Under the pieces are notes generated by a model, which saw only the letters and a list, made by a program, of their open reading frames with translations, was not told the origin of the DNA and did not search any database. 61,592 nt of DNA from a virus. The DNA is taken from positions 1-61,592 of the IMG/VR virus record IMGVR_UViG_3300044629_000651; one strand, 5' to 3'. This document shows, piece by piece, positions 44,601-51,998 of the stretch. The position numbers and the translations under genes are program-made. Every line of letters begins with the position of its first letter. Position 1 is the first letter of the stretch.

Positions 44601-46540
44601 ATATCCTGCACCATCCCGAAGCGCGGGTCGGCATTGCTCTCCTGCCAAGCGAGTTCTTCCTGCAATGCCTTCTGTGTTTCTTCCGCATCCAGCGCAGCGT
44701 TGCTCGCGGCTATCACATCACCACGGCGCATAGCTTCTGCTTCGATAGCTTTGTTGCGTTCGTAGATAGCTTGCAGACCGGCTCTGCGTTCAGCGCGGTT
44801 CGGAGGGGCGGTAGGGGTAGCGGAGGCAGCAAGGGTCTCTGCCGGGCGATAGCCGGGGTTGAATAGCGTGCCTTCTTCGAACGGTGTGTCGCGCGCGGCT
44901 TGAATCGCCCGCAGTTCTTCCTCAGTCGGCGCGAGCTTCTTCTCCACCGCTGCACGCAAACTACCCGCTTTGTCGTACGACGCCGGCAACCCCTTGAGGC
45001 CAGCAATGATATCCAGCAACTGCATGTACCGCTGTTCGGGGGAGAAAATGTCTTCTCGCGGGGCAGCGACCGGCAGTGCCAGACGGGCTTCCCTTTCAGC
45101 AGGAGACTCGTACAAGTAGCCGATTTCTCCGGGGAGCGTGAGTTGATCCCAACCACGCGGCACAATCGGTGCGGGGGTAGTGTTGCCGTCGATGGTCGGC
45201 AGGCTCCCTTGGCGCTGCTGCGTGGCCAAGTCGAACAGCTTTTTCCAATCCGTCTCCACCTGCCCCGTCGGGGTTGCGTCAGCCTGTTCCCCCCACTCCT
45301 TGAGGAACGCAGCTTCTTTCAACTGCAATTCCCGGTCCTTGAACTCGTTGGTCTTGTCGGTCAGCAGGAGTTTCTGCGCCTCGCGCATCTCCTTGATCTG
45401 CTCCCGCTCCCGCTCCTTGCGGTCTGCTTCCTGTTCCTTGCGGTACGCTTCGTCTTCCGCGCGGCCACGCTCCAGCGTCTCCCGCCAAGTCTCGTTGCCA
45501 GTGGTGATCTGCTCCAGCGACCGGGTCAGGCTTTCCTTGCGCTGCGCGATAGCTTCGGGAGTCCCTTCGGTAGGCTTGGCAAAGACTTGGGATGCAGCGC
45601 CCATCGGCCCGCCAAGGCCCAAGCCGGCCATGAACGATTCCGCGTAGCGCATCGGGGCGTCACCGGTGAACAGCCCTTCGTTCGGGTTGGCCACCATGCG
45701 GCCAGCCACTTGGTTGATCAGTTCCTGCGAGGTTTCGCCAACACCCTCCATCACGCCCGCACGGGCACCGCCGCGCACCATCGCGCCACCGAGGTTCTCA
45801 CCTGCCAGAGTGCGCTTGACCAGCCCCTTGGCCCCTTCGATACCGCCTTCTCGTGCCAACCCGCCCGTCGCGGCGCGCAGGATCGCGCCCTCGCCGCCCA
45901 ACAGGTTCAGCAGAGCATACGGCACGCCGCCGGCAAGCGCCGGCGCAAGACTGTACTCGCCCCCCGCGTCCATCTGGTTGTTGAGGATGTCGCCCACAGC
46001 GGAGGGGTACGATGCCGCCGCTGCCCCGGCTCCTGCGGAGTACCGCATGGCGGTGTTTTCTGCTGCTTTTTGCAGGGCCGCGCGCTCTGCCGCTGCCGTG
46101 ATGGTGTCGGTGCCAAGACTCCGCGCTGCGCCTTCAAGCACAGCATCCTTGCCCAGTGTGCGAACAGCACCGGTAGCCAGCCCGCGCGCCGCGCCGCCGG
46201 CCAAACCACCCGCCAACATCTCCGCCATGTAGGGGGCCGACTGCCCGAGGTTGTACGCCATCCAGTCGAGCAGTTTCCCGTCGCCGGTAACCCCATCGTC
46301 GCCGAAGAAGTGCGTCGCGCCGGGGGCGTTCCTCTGGTAAAACTCCGCTTCCTCTTTCTTGCGACGGACGAAATCAGCCGTGTCGAAACCCAGCGCGCCG
46401 GCCAAGGCACCGTAGCCCTGCTGAAGGCCGGCAACGCCCGCACCTAGACCTGCTCCGATGGAGGAGGTAGGCATTTCCCGAAGCGGCATCTGCTCGTCAG
46501 AAGCACCCCCCACGCGCCCTAGTATGGCGTCGAAGGCCAT
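38630..46540 (-). CDS. Giant polyvalent internal virion protein with zincin domain (2636 aa)
   Basis: The longest gene in the window, last of the late arm. N-terminal 400 residues are Gly/Ala-rich with membrane-active-looking helices (GAGLGAGVAGLQQGYGALAGALGF, MLAGGLAGGAARG). Then come acidic Pro/Ala linkers (about 500-1150), a zincin metalloprotease motif HELFH (1290-1294) in a FRGGENTRTLLHELFHG block, and a long helical C-terminus. Near residues 2290-2330, NMGNRPRLFRSDLGSLVGLYKTFIVTTLELL resembles the LPD38 polyvalent-associated domain. Likely ejected with DNA to help cross the envelope. Confidence 0.72.
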   Translation of the reverse strand: MAFDAILGRVGGASDEQMPLREMPTSSIGAGLGAGVAGLQQGYGALAGALGFDTADFVRRKKEEAEFYQRNAPGATHFFGDDGVTGDGKLLDWMAYNLGQSAPYMAEMLAGGLAGGAARGLATGAVRTLGKDAVLEGAARSLGTDTITAAAERAALQKAAENTAMRYSAGAGAAAASYPSAVGDILNNQMDAGGEYSLAPALAGGVPYALLNLLGGEGAILRAATGGLAREGGIEGAKGLVKRTLAGENLGGAMVRGGARAGVMEGVGETSQELINQVAGRMVANPNEGLFTGDAPMRYAESFMAGLGLGGPMGAASQVFAKPTEGTPEAIAQRKESLTRSLEQITTGNETWRETLERGRAEDEAYRKEQEADRKEREREQIKEMREAQKLLLTDKTNEFKDRELQLKEAAFLKEWGEQADATPTGQVETDWKKLFDLATQQRQGSLPTIDGNTTPAPIVPRGWDQLTLPGEIGYLYESPAEREARLALPVAAPREDIFSPEQRYMQLLDIIAGLKGLPASYDKAGSLRAAVEKKLAPTEEELRAIQAARDTPFEEGTLFNPGYRPAETLAASATPTAPPNRAERRAGLQAIYERNKAIEAEAMRRGDVIAASNAALDAEETQKALQEELAWQESNADPRFGMVQDMFGRSPDFPAAPQEAAKNPTTEANDFVTEGLRIGFELQDAEKQGDTATADVLRSDAMRLMEQLAQGLGKKEGTAEEMFQNREEDAAPRATTAGKAASGNMFKQPAPTKGEARANQTTQTQQAESPEAPQGAVETLLTPAPEKKKPVSALAQAFGLTEEDVAQAKADAEAAITEADKQKARLDALAASRKKKKEKTNDQPSETAAADETPAPVETAEADEAVAAVDATEDAEEVAAAARESRAEAEVDAGPIGEAIRKLEDGDDLTKRQIKAYARKLEKEGVIDDAELDDEGRDTDVSDLLQELQSRVEDARDAAIQERVDELEAEQAEEPAPAARPDEPYREDEVLPELTAPWNTRVENRNRTEQLAAKGDEARIAREWNEQYGDKFQYPQLDRDLQILIKRAIEAVEVNKATRRTQNKMSVELADRIELMQEIRNREETQTTTPEPEATPEAAPAATQEVTADERLARLNESWEQAVDEGDFARAETYQKLIIKAEKDVEKAGGLREQAGMTRKEVDAEAAVGDEEYVEPARFGKGEVGELANDETDAFPQDYANGTPQTVPRIQTALATAETGEDLVRIVEQEGSPMEKRLARLLRSIGVDKLTVLYEDRVNNEDGKRVLGQHFDAEVRIFRGGENTRTLLHELFHGVTVAQLERARRLMQMSEKELAALRAGSENIDRIVSGRERLIALMEETNAKAGTAFTDVMEFVSEVMSDPELQHTLMNTRSEQTPLAPSLWVKVAQAIRSLFEAALAQINAVRDGSAVPFDASVFARVMEATATVSEAGYKGKAFNQVTSDSAVSNVVTNAMGNPTPGNPMRPSPNSKTTIDAIADSTLGLRGKEYVRQGMSTLRNGLEWLNTQRGLAMKHPTYRAIQDHVSRMINDKENILTYLNEAMQRFHAENKDPVTQKMIGDMLRSSTLMVNDELSDDMASKIVAAVHEHMLGTGKRIYTINDETGEPELSKHIRDLGVVLPKSEFVKGVQIENSGELIKFADDQTLEKAYAGYQSAMDALILGHVYRLAGAEARATAMNAREIAGFGRDYGTTVVDALQKLRDKYDNKYRELSSIDVKKRRVMQKDSTVDASLERVAEILQGLLAGNEMLTDVNGKIAPQAEIVRSMLGISQQQLTDMLAPLQAEAAKAPKGKKRNDVASKFRDQIIAGAGSTKLIESEALSAMQSLMTMYVPLRRYGKYMMHLRLIDEKGNNVTGQVTMPDGSTKDSEVVLDLWQHDNLTALQTLQKGLNEQLASDPYVDVKVGDEIVKAKLAWDLPVRVNEFRMSSMRVRPAEFYNAAEAIGITLTPDQKARVLKASTNADAAARGRSLERKGIPGYSHDFVRAISDHLGSVASLVAIRKHEETMHELASGAGNWAWDEKRQKEEWDRVEAARKAFEAAPANAKKRLGEEYNQLAFEYRQVMNGMLRDPKMSEIQQQARLLVEYVLGGDQLEEAESFTNKVRAVTTIMQLGGTIASAFTNLSSLPLHTFSYLATYNAARGFGGGFGGVAASSAIKRAAIAMGPLLAKSAGQITGKIFLPELEFRRLEELARKSPDGKHGGYSVAHWEYLRKASAEGILAAQRYNELLAQRKHSQFGPKMSKAISQYMSIFSATEEYNRMVTGLATFDLYLNQYVSEGMVDKDGKPTAEARDKAYEQSRKAVFATQGEYNMGNRPRLFRSDLGSLVGLYKTFIVTTLELLRNLPPKGQAIFLGSLYTMSGAGGIPLWEELMLVMDVAAQKTGIGLGITKGNAERAFADWTKDVGRAMGWEKLDEVMLRGVMDTYLGTEIFGRAGLSVGVPMLGMLRPGADFMEEVGRTLGAVGGATEGAFKAAGKLSRGDIEGTLRAVPITGVKNFADAYAYSKYDAVMNKRGQVVTQDPDAFDIFARTLGFYPEELKQVNDQVRREEYTRAYAKELKAAFIEEYREAHVLRDAGKKQEVREMVREHNQLFRGTALEILNFSESAEKSGKDAALPLRERAQKTLSQAQQRDSALR

Positions 46541-47778
46541 TATTTATTCCCTTGAAGTTTTTGCACTTCCTGCGGTAATGCGGCCAGTGCCGCTTTCGGA
46601 TTAACCATGTACGCCGCCCAGAAGTCATTGTTAAATCTCGCGCGCGCCGGGGTGCCGTCAGGAGGGAGAAACTTGTTGTACCCCGCCAATGCCTCCTCGC
46701 CAACCTTCCGTCCAGTCTCGTCGAGCTTCGTTTCCGTGCGCGGGTGCATCATCGCCAGTGCCTTCTCGACCCCTCCAACCTTGTCCCCAAGCGCGAGGAG
46801 ACCTTCTACCGAACTGAGCGGGGTGGTGCGCGGGCCGGCACTGATCCCCGCCGCCTGCAGCCTGTTCGCAAGCTCTTTGTCTTTGTCCCGGACCGACTGC
46901 TCCCTCTGCAAGGACTTCATCGCCATTTCCAGCGGGATACCAGCGGCGGCGAGTTCAGCGAACTTGCGCTCCATCTCTGCTTTCGACTGCATATCCTTGC
47001 GGTCGGCATCCTTCTCACGGAACCCGAGGCGAGCCAGCCCTTGACTCAGGGTGCGGTCGTAATCCTTCTCGTAGCGCGCATCTTCGGACGCCATCGTGTC
47101 GCGGTACGCCTTGGTGGCAGAGGACATCACACCGGGGCCGAAGTTGCCTTGGTTGTCCAGCATCCTCCCACCGAACTCCAACACCCCGCGCGACAGTGCC
47201 GCCCCCATCGGGTCCGCCCGATTCCGCTTCGTCGCGGCGAGCAGCGCGTTGTAGGCGTCTTCCTGACTGCCCCGCGCATTCGGCATGGCCATCGCAGCGG
47301 CTTTCTGCTTCGCCAGTTCCTGCATTCCAAGGGCAACGCTTTCCATCTGCGCCCGGTCGTTTGCGTTCTCTACTCCGGGGCGAGGGGCGGCACCGCCGCG
47401 AGAGGCGGCTTCGCGGCGCATGATTTCGGCTGCAGGGTTGGGGGCGCGAGGGGCGTCAGCAACAAGGGCCGAAGAATCTACGCCCCCTTCGAGGCCAGCG
47501 GCACGAGGAGCCGGCGAAGCCCCTCGTGCGGCGCGCAGCCTGTCGTAGTACGGGGTGAGGCTCGACGAACTCCCGCCAAACGCCTCCTCTGGGATGTACG
47601 GGATACCCGCCCCCGCCGCGTTCGGCAGGCGCAATAGCGTGTTCAGCGCCCCCATCCCCCCTCGCACAGGCAGCGTGAAGATATCTGCCGCCGCCGCAAC
47701 CGGGTCAAGCAAACTAGGAAGACTGGCGAGGATCGCCTCCCGGTCAGCTTCTGCCTGCCTCTGTTCTGCAGTGCTCAT
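46540..47778 (-). CDS. Internal virion protein (412 aa)
   Basis: Helical, Ala/Arg/Glu-rich; a Pro/Gly-rich N-terminal part (residues 40-130) is followed by a long helical region (ERKFAELAAAGIPLEMAMKSLQREQ). Composition and location between the giant protein and smaller internal virion genes suggest it is packaged in the head core and ejected. It ends one base into the giant protein's ATG region. Confidence 0.6.
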   Translation of the reverse strand: MSTAEQRQAEADREAILASLPSLLDPVAAAADIFTLPVRGGMGALNTLLRLPNAAGAGIPYIPEEAFGGSSSSLTPYYDRLRAARGASPAPRAAGLEGGVDSSALVADAPRAPNPAAEIMRREAASRGGAAPRPGVENANDRAQMESVALGMQELAKQKAAAMAMPNARGSQEDAYNALLAATKRNRADPMGAALSRGVLEFGGRMLDNQGNFGPGVMSSATKAYRDTMASEDARYEKDYDRTLSQGLARLGFREKDADRKDMQSKAEMERKFAELAAAGIPLEMAMKSLQREQSVRDKDKELANRLQAAGISAGPRTTPLSSVEGLLALGDKVGGVEKALAMMHPRTETKLDETGRKVGEEALAGYNKFLPPDGTPARARFNNDFWAAYMVNPKAALAALPQEVQKLQGNK

Positions 47779-47789
47779 CTTCTTCTCCT

Positions 47790-48080
47790 TTACGCTTGCG
47801 CCGCGCGCATCGCTGCAGCCAGTTGGCTGCGCGGGTCTTCACTTTGCCCGATCCCCTGCAATCCTGCAACTCCTTGCGCTACGCCCGCCCGCGCGCCTTG
47901 CTTTTTCGCCATCATCATTTTCATCGCTTCTTGCGGGCCGAACTGCGCCGCGAGCGCCACGAACTCAGGATCGTTCATCAGCGCCGCCATCTCGGCGGGG
48001 GGTTGCCCTTGCTGCGGACGGGCTTGCTGCACCTGCCCGGTTTTCAGTGCGTTGGCGATTGCGCCTTGTGTGTTCATCAT
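47790..48080 (-). CDS. Small late hypothetical protein (96 aa)
   Basis: Gln-, Ala- and Met-rich helical protein (AIANALKTGQVQQARPQQGQ; EAMKMMMAKKQG). Probably virion-associated or an assembly chaperone for the internal proteins. Unrecognised. Confidence 0.55.
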   Translation of the reverse strand: MMNTQGAIANALKTGQVQQARPQQGQPPAEMAALMNDPEFVALAAQFGPQEAMKMMMAKKQGARAGVAQGVAGLQGIGQSEDPRSQLAAAMRAAQA

Positions 48081-48091
48081 GGTCGTCCCCT

Positions 48092-49402
48092 TTACCCTGT
48101 CGTGCCGTTCGGATTAGCCAGCCCCCACACCGTGCCTGCAATACCGGCCAGTTGCCCCAGTCGATTCGGGTCGGTGCCGGTGTAGCTGGTCGACCCCGAC
48201 GTGCCGGCGGTGTTGGTAGTCGTGCCACCTGTGGTTCCTGTCGTGGTTCCCGCAGTGGTTCCTGTCGTGGTTCCCGCAGTCGTGCCCGTTGTGGTGCCTG
48301 CAGTGGTTCCTGTCGTGGTTCCGGCAGTGGTTCCTGCCGTGGTGGTGATCTGCCCCGGCTTGAGCGCGGTGAGGATGTTCGCTTGCGCTCCGGCCAACTG
48401 CCTCGGGTCTTGCTGCATCGCCTGCCACTCTTGGAACATGCGGTTGAGGTCGGTTGTGGCCGTGCCCTGTGCATTGCCGAAGGCTTGACTGTACAGGTTG
48501 GACAGGGTATTTCCTCGTTCTGTTGTCTGGCGCTCATCCATCTGGTTACTGAGCATGTCGGTCCGCTCCGTGCCGAAGGAGCCGCGAGATACCCGCTGCG
48601 CGTCGAACGCTTGCCGCTGCGCTGCTTGATCTTCGCCCATGCGTCGCATGATCGGGTCCGCCACCTGTTCGAGGTACGGATTCATGTACTGGTTGATGGG
48701 CATATCGAGCATGGTCTTGTCGAATGCCGTCATCGGATCGAGTTCGTCGATCTTCCCCGCCTGCTGCTGCACCAAGTCCAAATACCACTGCGGCAGGGTT
48801 GTCTCGGAAGTCTGGGCCTGCGTCCCTGTCTGTTGCTGTGTGGACGTCCCCGTCTGATCTTGGGTACTGGTCCCGGTCTGGTTCTGCGTGCTGGTCCCGG
48901 TCTGTGACTGGTTGGTGTTTCCGCTGGTCGTGGAGCCGCTGGTCTGCGACTGCGTCGTCGTGCCGCTGGTCGTGGATGGTTTGCTGGTCAGGGCGGCGAG
49001 CGCACCAAGAACTCCGACTCCGCCGAGTCCGAGTTGTGCATTCGAAGGGCTATTCAAAGCAGCAGCGATGCCCCCGGAAAGATCAACACCCATCCCTTTG
49101 AGTAGCTTCCCCAAGATGTTCGAAGGGTCTTGCGCAGTACCGCTGGTATATTGCCCTGCGAGGGCGATCATTTGCCCGGGGTCTATGTTTCCAGCCCCTG
49201 CGATATCGTCGAGGTACGCTTCCCACGTCGAGCCACCGATCTCGGGGTCGTAGGAATTGGCAATGTTCAACTGCCGCATCTGATCCATTGCGTCGTCGTA
49301 GGTAAGCTGCCCCCCTTCGTACGCGGTTTGGATGTCCGACACTTCTGTCGGCCCCCCGTTGTCGTACCATTCCCCAGTCTCGGGGTCTTGGACTATCGCC
49401 AT
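48092..49402 (-). CDS. Internal virion protein with tandem Thr/Gly repeats (436 aa)
   Basis: N-terminus MAIVQDPETGEWYDNGG, then a helical section, a Gln/Thr/Ser repeat (QTGTSTQ units, about 150-205), a helical middle (DLVQQQAGKIDELDP...) and a C-terminal TAGTTTGT tandem array (about 352-395). The C-terminal repeat is encoded by 24-nt units at 48222-48345. Such low-complexity linkers are typical of ejected phage proteins and their copy number can drift. Confidence 0.6.
   Translation of the reverse strand: MAIVQDPETGEWYDNGGPTEVSDIQTAYEGGQLTYDDAMDQMRQLNIANSYDPEIGGSTWEAYLDDIAGAGNIDPGQMIALAGQYTSGTAQDPSNILGKLLKGMGVDLSGGIAAALNSPSNAQLGLGGVGVLGALAALTSKPSTTSGTTTQSQTSGSTTSGNTNQSQTGTSTQNQTGTSTQDQTGTSTQQQTGTQAQTSETTLPQWYLDLVQQQAGKIDELDPMTAFDKTMLDMPINQYMNPYLEQVADPIMRRMGEDQAAQRQAFDAQRVSRGSFGTERTDMLSNQMDERQTTERGNTLSNLYSQAFGNAQGTATTDLNRMFQEWQAMQQDPRQLAGAQANILTALKPGQITTTAGTTAGTTTGTTAGTTTGTTAGTTTGTTAGTTTGTTGGTTTNTAGTSGSTSYTGTDPNRLGQLAGIAGTVWGLANPNGTTG
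48222..48345. repeat. 24-bp tandem repeats encoding TAGTTTGT
   Basis: About five near-identical 24-bp units of alternating GTGGTTCC-type sequence within the 436-residue gene. Not a CRISPR array: units are contiguous without spacers and in frame. Useful for strain typing. Confidence 0.75.
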
Positions 49403-49414
49403 GTCAGTTTCTCC

Positions 49415-51997
49415 TTACGCTTCAGCGTATTGTACGCCCATTGATTCAAGTTCTTCCAGTGCGGCAGCGAGTTCCGGGTCGATTTCCCCACGGATTCTCG
49501 GCATGGCCAACACATCTTCTTCCTCTTGCATCGCTTCGGAAATCGCGCCTTCGTCCAGCAACCCTTTGCTGGACTGTGCCAGCATTCTCTGCATTGCGTT
49601 CTTGCGGCGCTTGGCGACTTGGGCAGCAGCGCGTTCCCGCGCAGCAGTGGCGGCTCGCTCGGATGCTCGCGCCGTTGTTTTTTGGGTGCCTGTGGTGCGA
49701 ACCAACTCCCGCTGCTGTGCAATCTCGTCATCAGCGAAGGCTTCAGCCGCCGCGCGCGATACGCCGGCACGGACAAGCGAGGCTACAAGGTCACCGCCCC
49801 ACTTCGCCGCGTCGCCCATCCACTTCGTTTCTTCGTCTTCGTTCCACTCCGACAGCGTCTCGTCGCTCGGGCGCAGGGCGCTGCGCACTACGCTACTCGC
49901 TTCACTGCCCATAGCGTTCGTCAGCGCGCCAAGCAGAATCTTGTCGGTGTTCTCGCCGCCGGTCAGCAATGCGTCCTTGGCCAAGCTGCCTGCGACTTGG
50001 GGTGCGTACCTGTCGAATAGGGAATTACTCCCACCAATGTCCGCGTCTGCTAGCCCCCCAGTCAAGCCGCCACCGAGACCCGCGCCAAGGATTTCCTCCA
50101 GACTCTGCCCACGCAGCGCCGCGCCTGCGGCCCCACTCACGCCACCTTGGACGGCCCCGGGCGAAAGCCCGGTCAAATCCGCTCCCATCCCCGACAATGC
50201 GGTGAGATACGCAGCGGGGGATGACATGCCATACGTCTGAGATAACGTGCTGGCAATCTGGTCGAGCCCAATCCCCTGCTGCGCCAACCGCGCAGCATCC
50301 GTTGCCGCGAAGGCATCCCCCGTACCTCCCATTGCCCCGGTGATCCCCCCCGACAGCGCGCCCTGCAAAATATCCCCGCCGTTGATGGCGGACATCACCC
50401 CACCACTAACTGCCCCCGCCCCTGTGGCTCCCATCAGCGGGCCAAGCGCGCCCCCCATCCCAGCGGAGATGATCCCCGACACTATGGTAGAGAACAGGTC
50501 GCCTTTAGCCTCGGCGGCATTATTCTGCTGCACCGCGCGGATCGTCCCGTACAGGTGCTCCCGCCCCGCATCTGTCAAACTCGGACCAAGTTGCGTCCAG
50601 TCCGTCACCCCATTGGCCAACTGCCCCAGCATAATGTTGGCCGAGTTGTTCGGGTCAGCGATGAACCACTCTGCGTTGCGGTACGGCGTCAGGTAGTTCT
50701 CGGTGAGCCCCGCATACATCCCGTTCCCGAGGAAGTTCTGCTGCGCAAGCTGATAGTCAGTGATCTTCTGGTCAATGATTGCTTGGATTTCCGGCGTCAT
50801 CTTGTGGATCGCCGTGTCCGCCATACTCGTGACAACACCTTGATTTTCCATCCAAGGAAGTTTTCCGGCCATGGATGGGGTTTCGTTGGAAAACGGGCGG
50901 TATGGTGCGCCACCATTGGTGGTCTGCAAAACTGGGTTGTTTACGTACAGCGCGCCTTCAGGAGCACCAGTGTAGTCTCCACCACCGTAGATCGAGGCCA
51001 ACTGGCTGGCCGTCAGCATGTATCCGAGGCCGGGGTTGTTGAGCGTGGAGAGGTCTGTTCCGTACCAGTCCGTCTTCGCTAACTGGGGGACGTACTGCTC
51101 CGGCAGCAGCGTGAGTTGCCCGATATCAAACAGTTTGTCGTTACCAACGAATTCCCGGATGCCTGTCAGCGCGTTGCCTCCAGAAGATTTCCGGAGTTCG
51201 GTAACGAGTTCGTGGGGGATGTACCGCATGTCCTGCGCACCTTCTGTTGTACCGAAGCGCGCCACAGGGATGCCGTACTTGCTGGCCTCGAAGTTGTATA
51301 ACTCCGACAACTGCGGGGCCAGCGATTTGACTCCGTATCCAGAAAGCCCTGATGCGCCGACCGCATCCGCCAGTTTTTTATAGTAGTCGACATCAGACTT
51401 CTTCAGCGCCAATGCGCCGTCTCCGACGTCCGTGCCCAGTTCGCGGAACCGGTTACTGAATACGTCCTCACCGAGAGCGGCGGGGTTAAAAAAGGTGTAC
51501 CCACCAAGGGCCGTATCAAGCGCCCCTTTGTCGTAGACGTTGAGTCCGAAGCGAGACAAGTCCCCCGCCTGCGACAGCCCCCCGACCCCCTGCAACCCGA
51601 GAACCTTACTATCCTGCCCCAACACCGCGTACTTGTTGGGGTCGTTGAGATATGTCATCGCTTGCCCAAACAACGGCACAGCGTTCTGCGTGAAATCCGT
51701 CAGGTCGTTGAAATTGGTAGTCAGGTACTTCTTGTTCGCCCCGCCATACGCGCCAACATCGACTCCCCCCTGCAACGCCTTGGTGATTGCGCCCGTCAGG
51801 GCAGCGTCCTTCTGCGTCGGATCGTTGTAGTAGTTCAATAGCTGGGTGTCGTCAAGCATCCCGCCAAGATGGATGTTCTGCCCGCCCCGGGTCATGCCTC
51901 TCGCAAGCAGGGAAGTGTCCGTAGGCGCGTAGGCGCGCATCGCATTGAGCAGCGCAGTCTGGTCATCTCCGTAATCAGTTCCTTGGAATAATGCCAT
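49415..51997 (-). CDS. Internal virion protein, Gly-rich (860 aa)
   Basis: N-terminal two-thirds helical and polar; residues about 490-680 are Gly/Ala/Leu-rich with alternating hydrophobic helices (IISAGMGGALGPLMGATGAGAVSGG, ALSGGITGAMGG), which would be membrane-active. The C-terminus is charged helix (RAATAARERAAAQVAKRRK). Located among internal virion genes; likely part of an ejected channel complex through the envelope. Unrecognised beyond this. Confidence 0.65.
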   Translation of the reverse strand: MALFQGTDYGDDQTALLNAMRAYAPTDTSLLARGMTRGGQNIHLGGMLDDTQLLNYYNDPTQKDAALTGAITKALQGGVDVGAYGGANKKYLTTNFNDLTDFTQNAVPLFGQAMTYLNDPNKYAVLGQDSKVLGLQGVGGLSQAGDLSRFGLNVYDKGALDTALGGYTFFNPAALGEDVFSNRFRELGTDVGDGALALKKSDVDYYKKLADAVGASGLSGYGVKSLAPQLSELYNFEASKYGIPVARFGTTEGAQDMRYIPHELVTELRKSSGGNALTGIREFVGNDKLFDIGQLTLLPEQYVPQLAKTDWYGTDLSTLNNPGLGYMLTASQLASIYGGGDYTGAPEGALYVNNPVLQTTNGGAPYRPFSNETPSMAGKLPWMENQGVVTSMADTAIHKMTPEIQAIIDQKITDYQLAQQNFLGNGMYAGLTENYLTPYRNAEWFIADPNNSANIMLGQLANGVTDWTQLGPSLTDAGREHLYGTIRAVQQNNAAEAKGDLFSTIVSGIISAGMGGALGPLMGATGAGAVSGGVMSAINGGDILQGALSGGITGAMGGTGDAFAATDAARLAQQGIGLDQIASTLSQTYGMSSPAAYLTALSGMGADLTGLSPGAVQGGVSGAAGAALRGQSLEEILGAGLGGGLTGGLADADIGGSNSLFDRYAPQVAGSLAKDALLTGGENTDKILLGALTNAMGSEASSVVRSALRPSDETLSEWNEDEETKWMGDAAKWGGDLVASLVRAGVSRAAAEAFADDEIAQQRELVRTTGTQKTTARASERAATAARERAAAQVAKRRKNAMQRMLAQSSKGLLDEGAISEAMQEEEDVLAMPRIRGEIDPELAAALEELESMGVQYAEA

Positions 51998-51998
51998 G

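Noticed and set aside
48201-48350. CRISPR-like repeat array
   Set aside because: Units are contiguous 24-bp repeats without spacers, in frame within a virion gene; they encode TAGTTTGT linkers.
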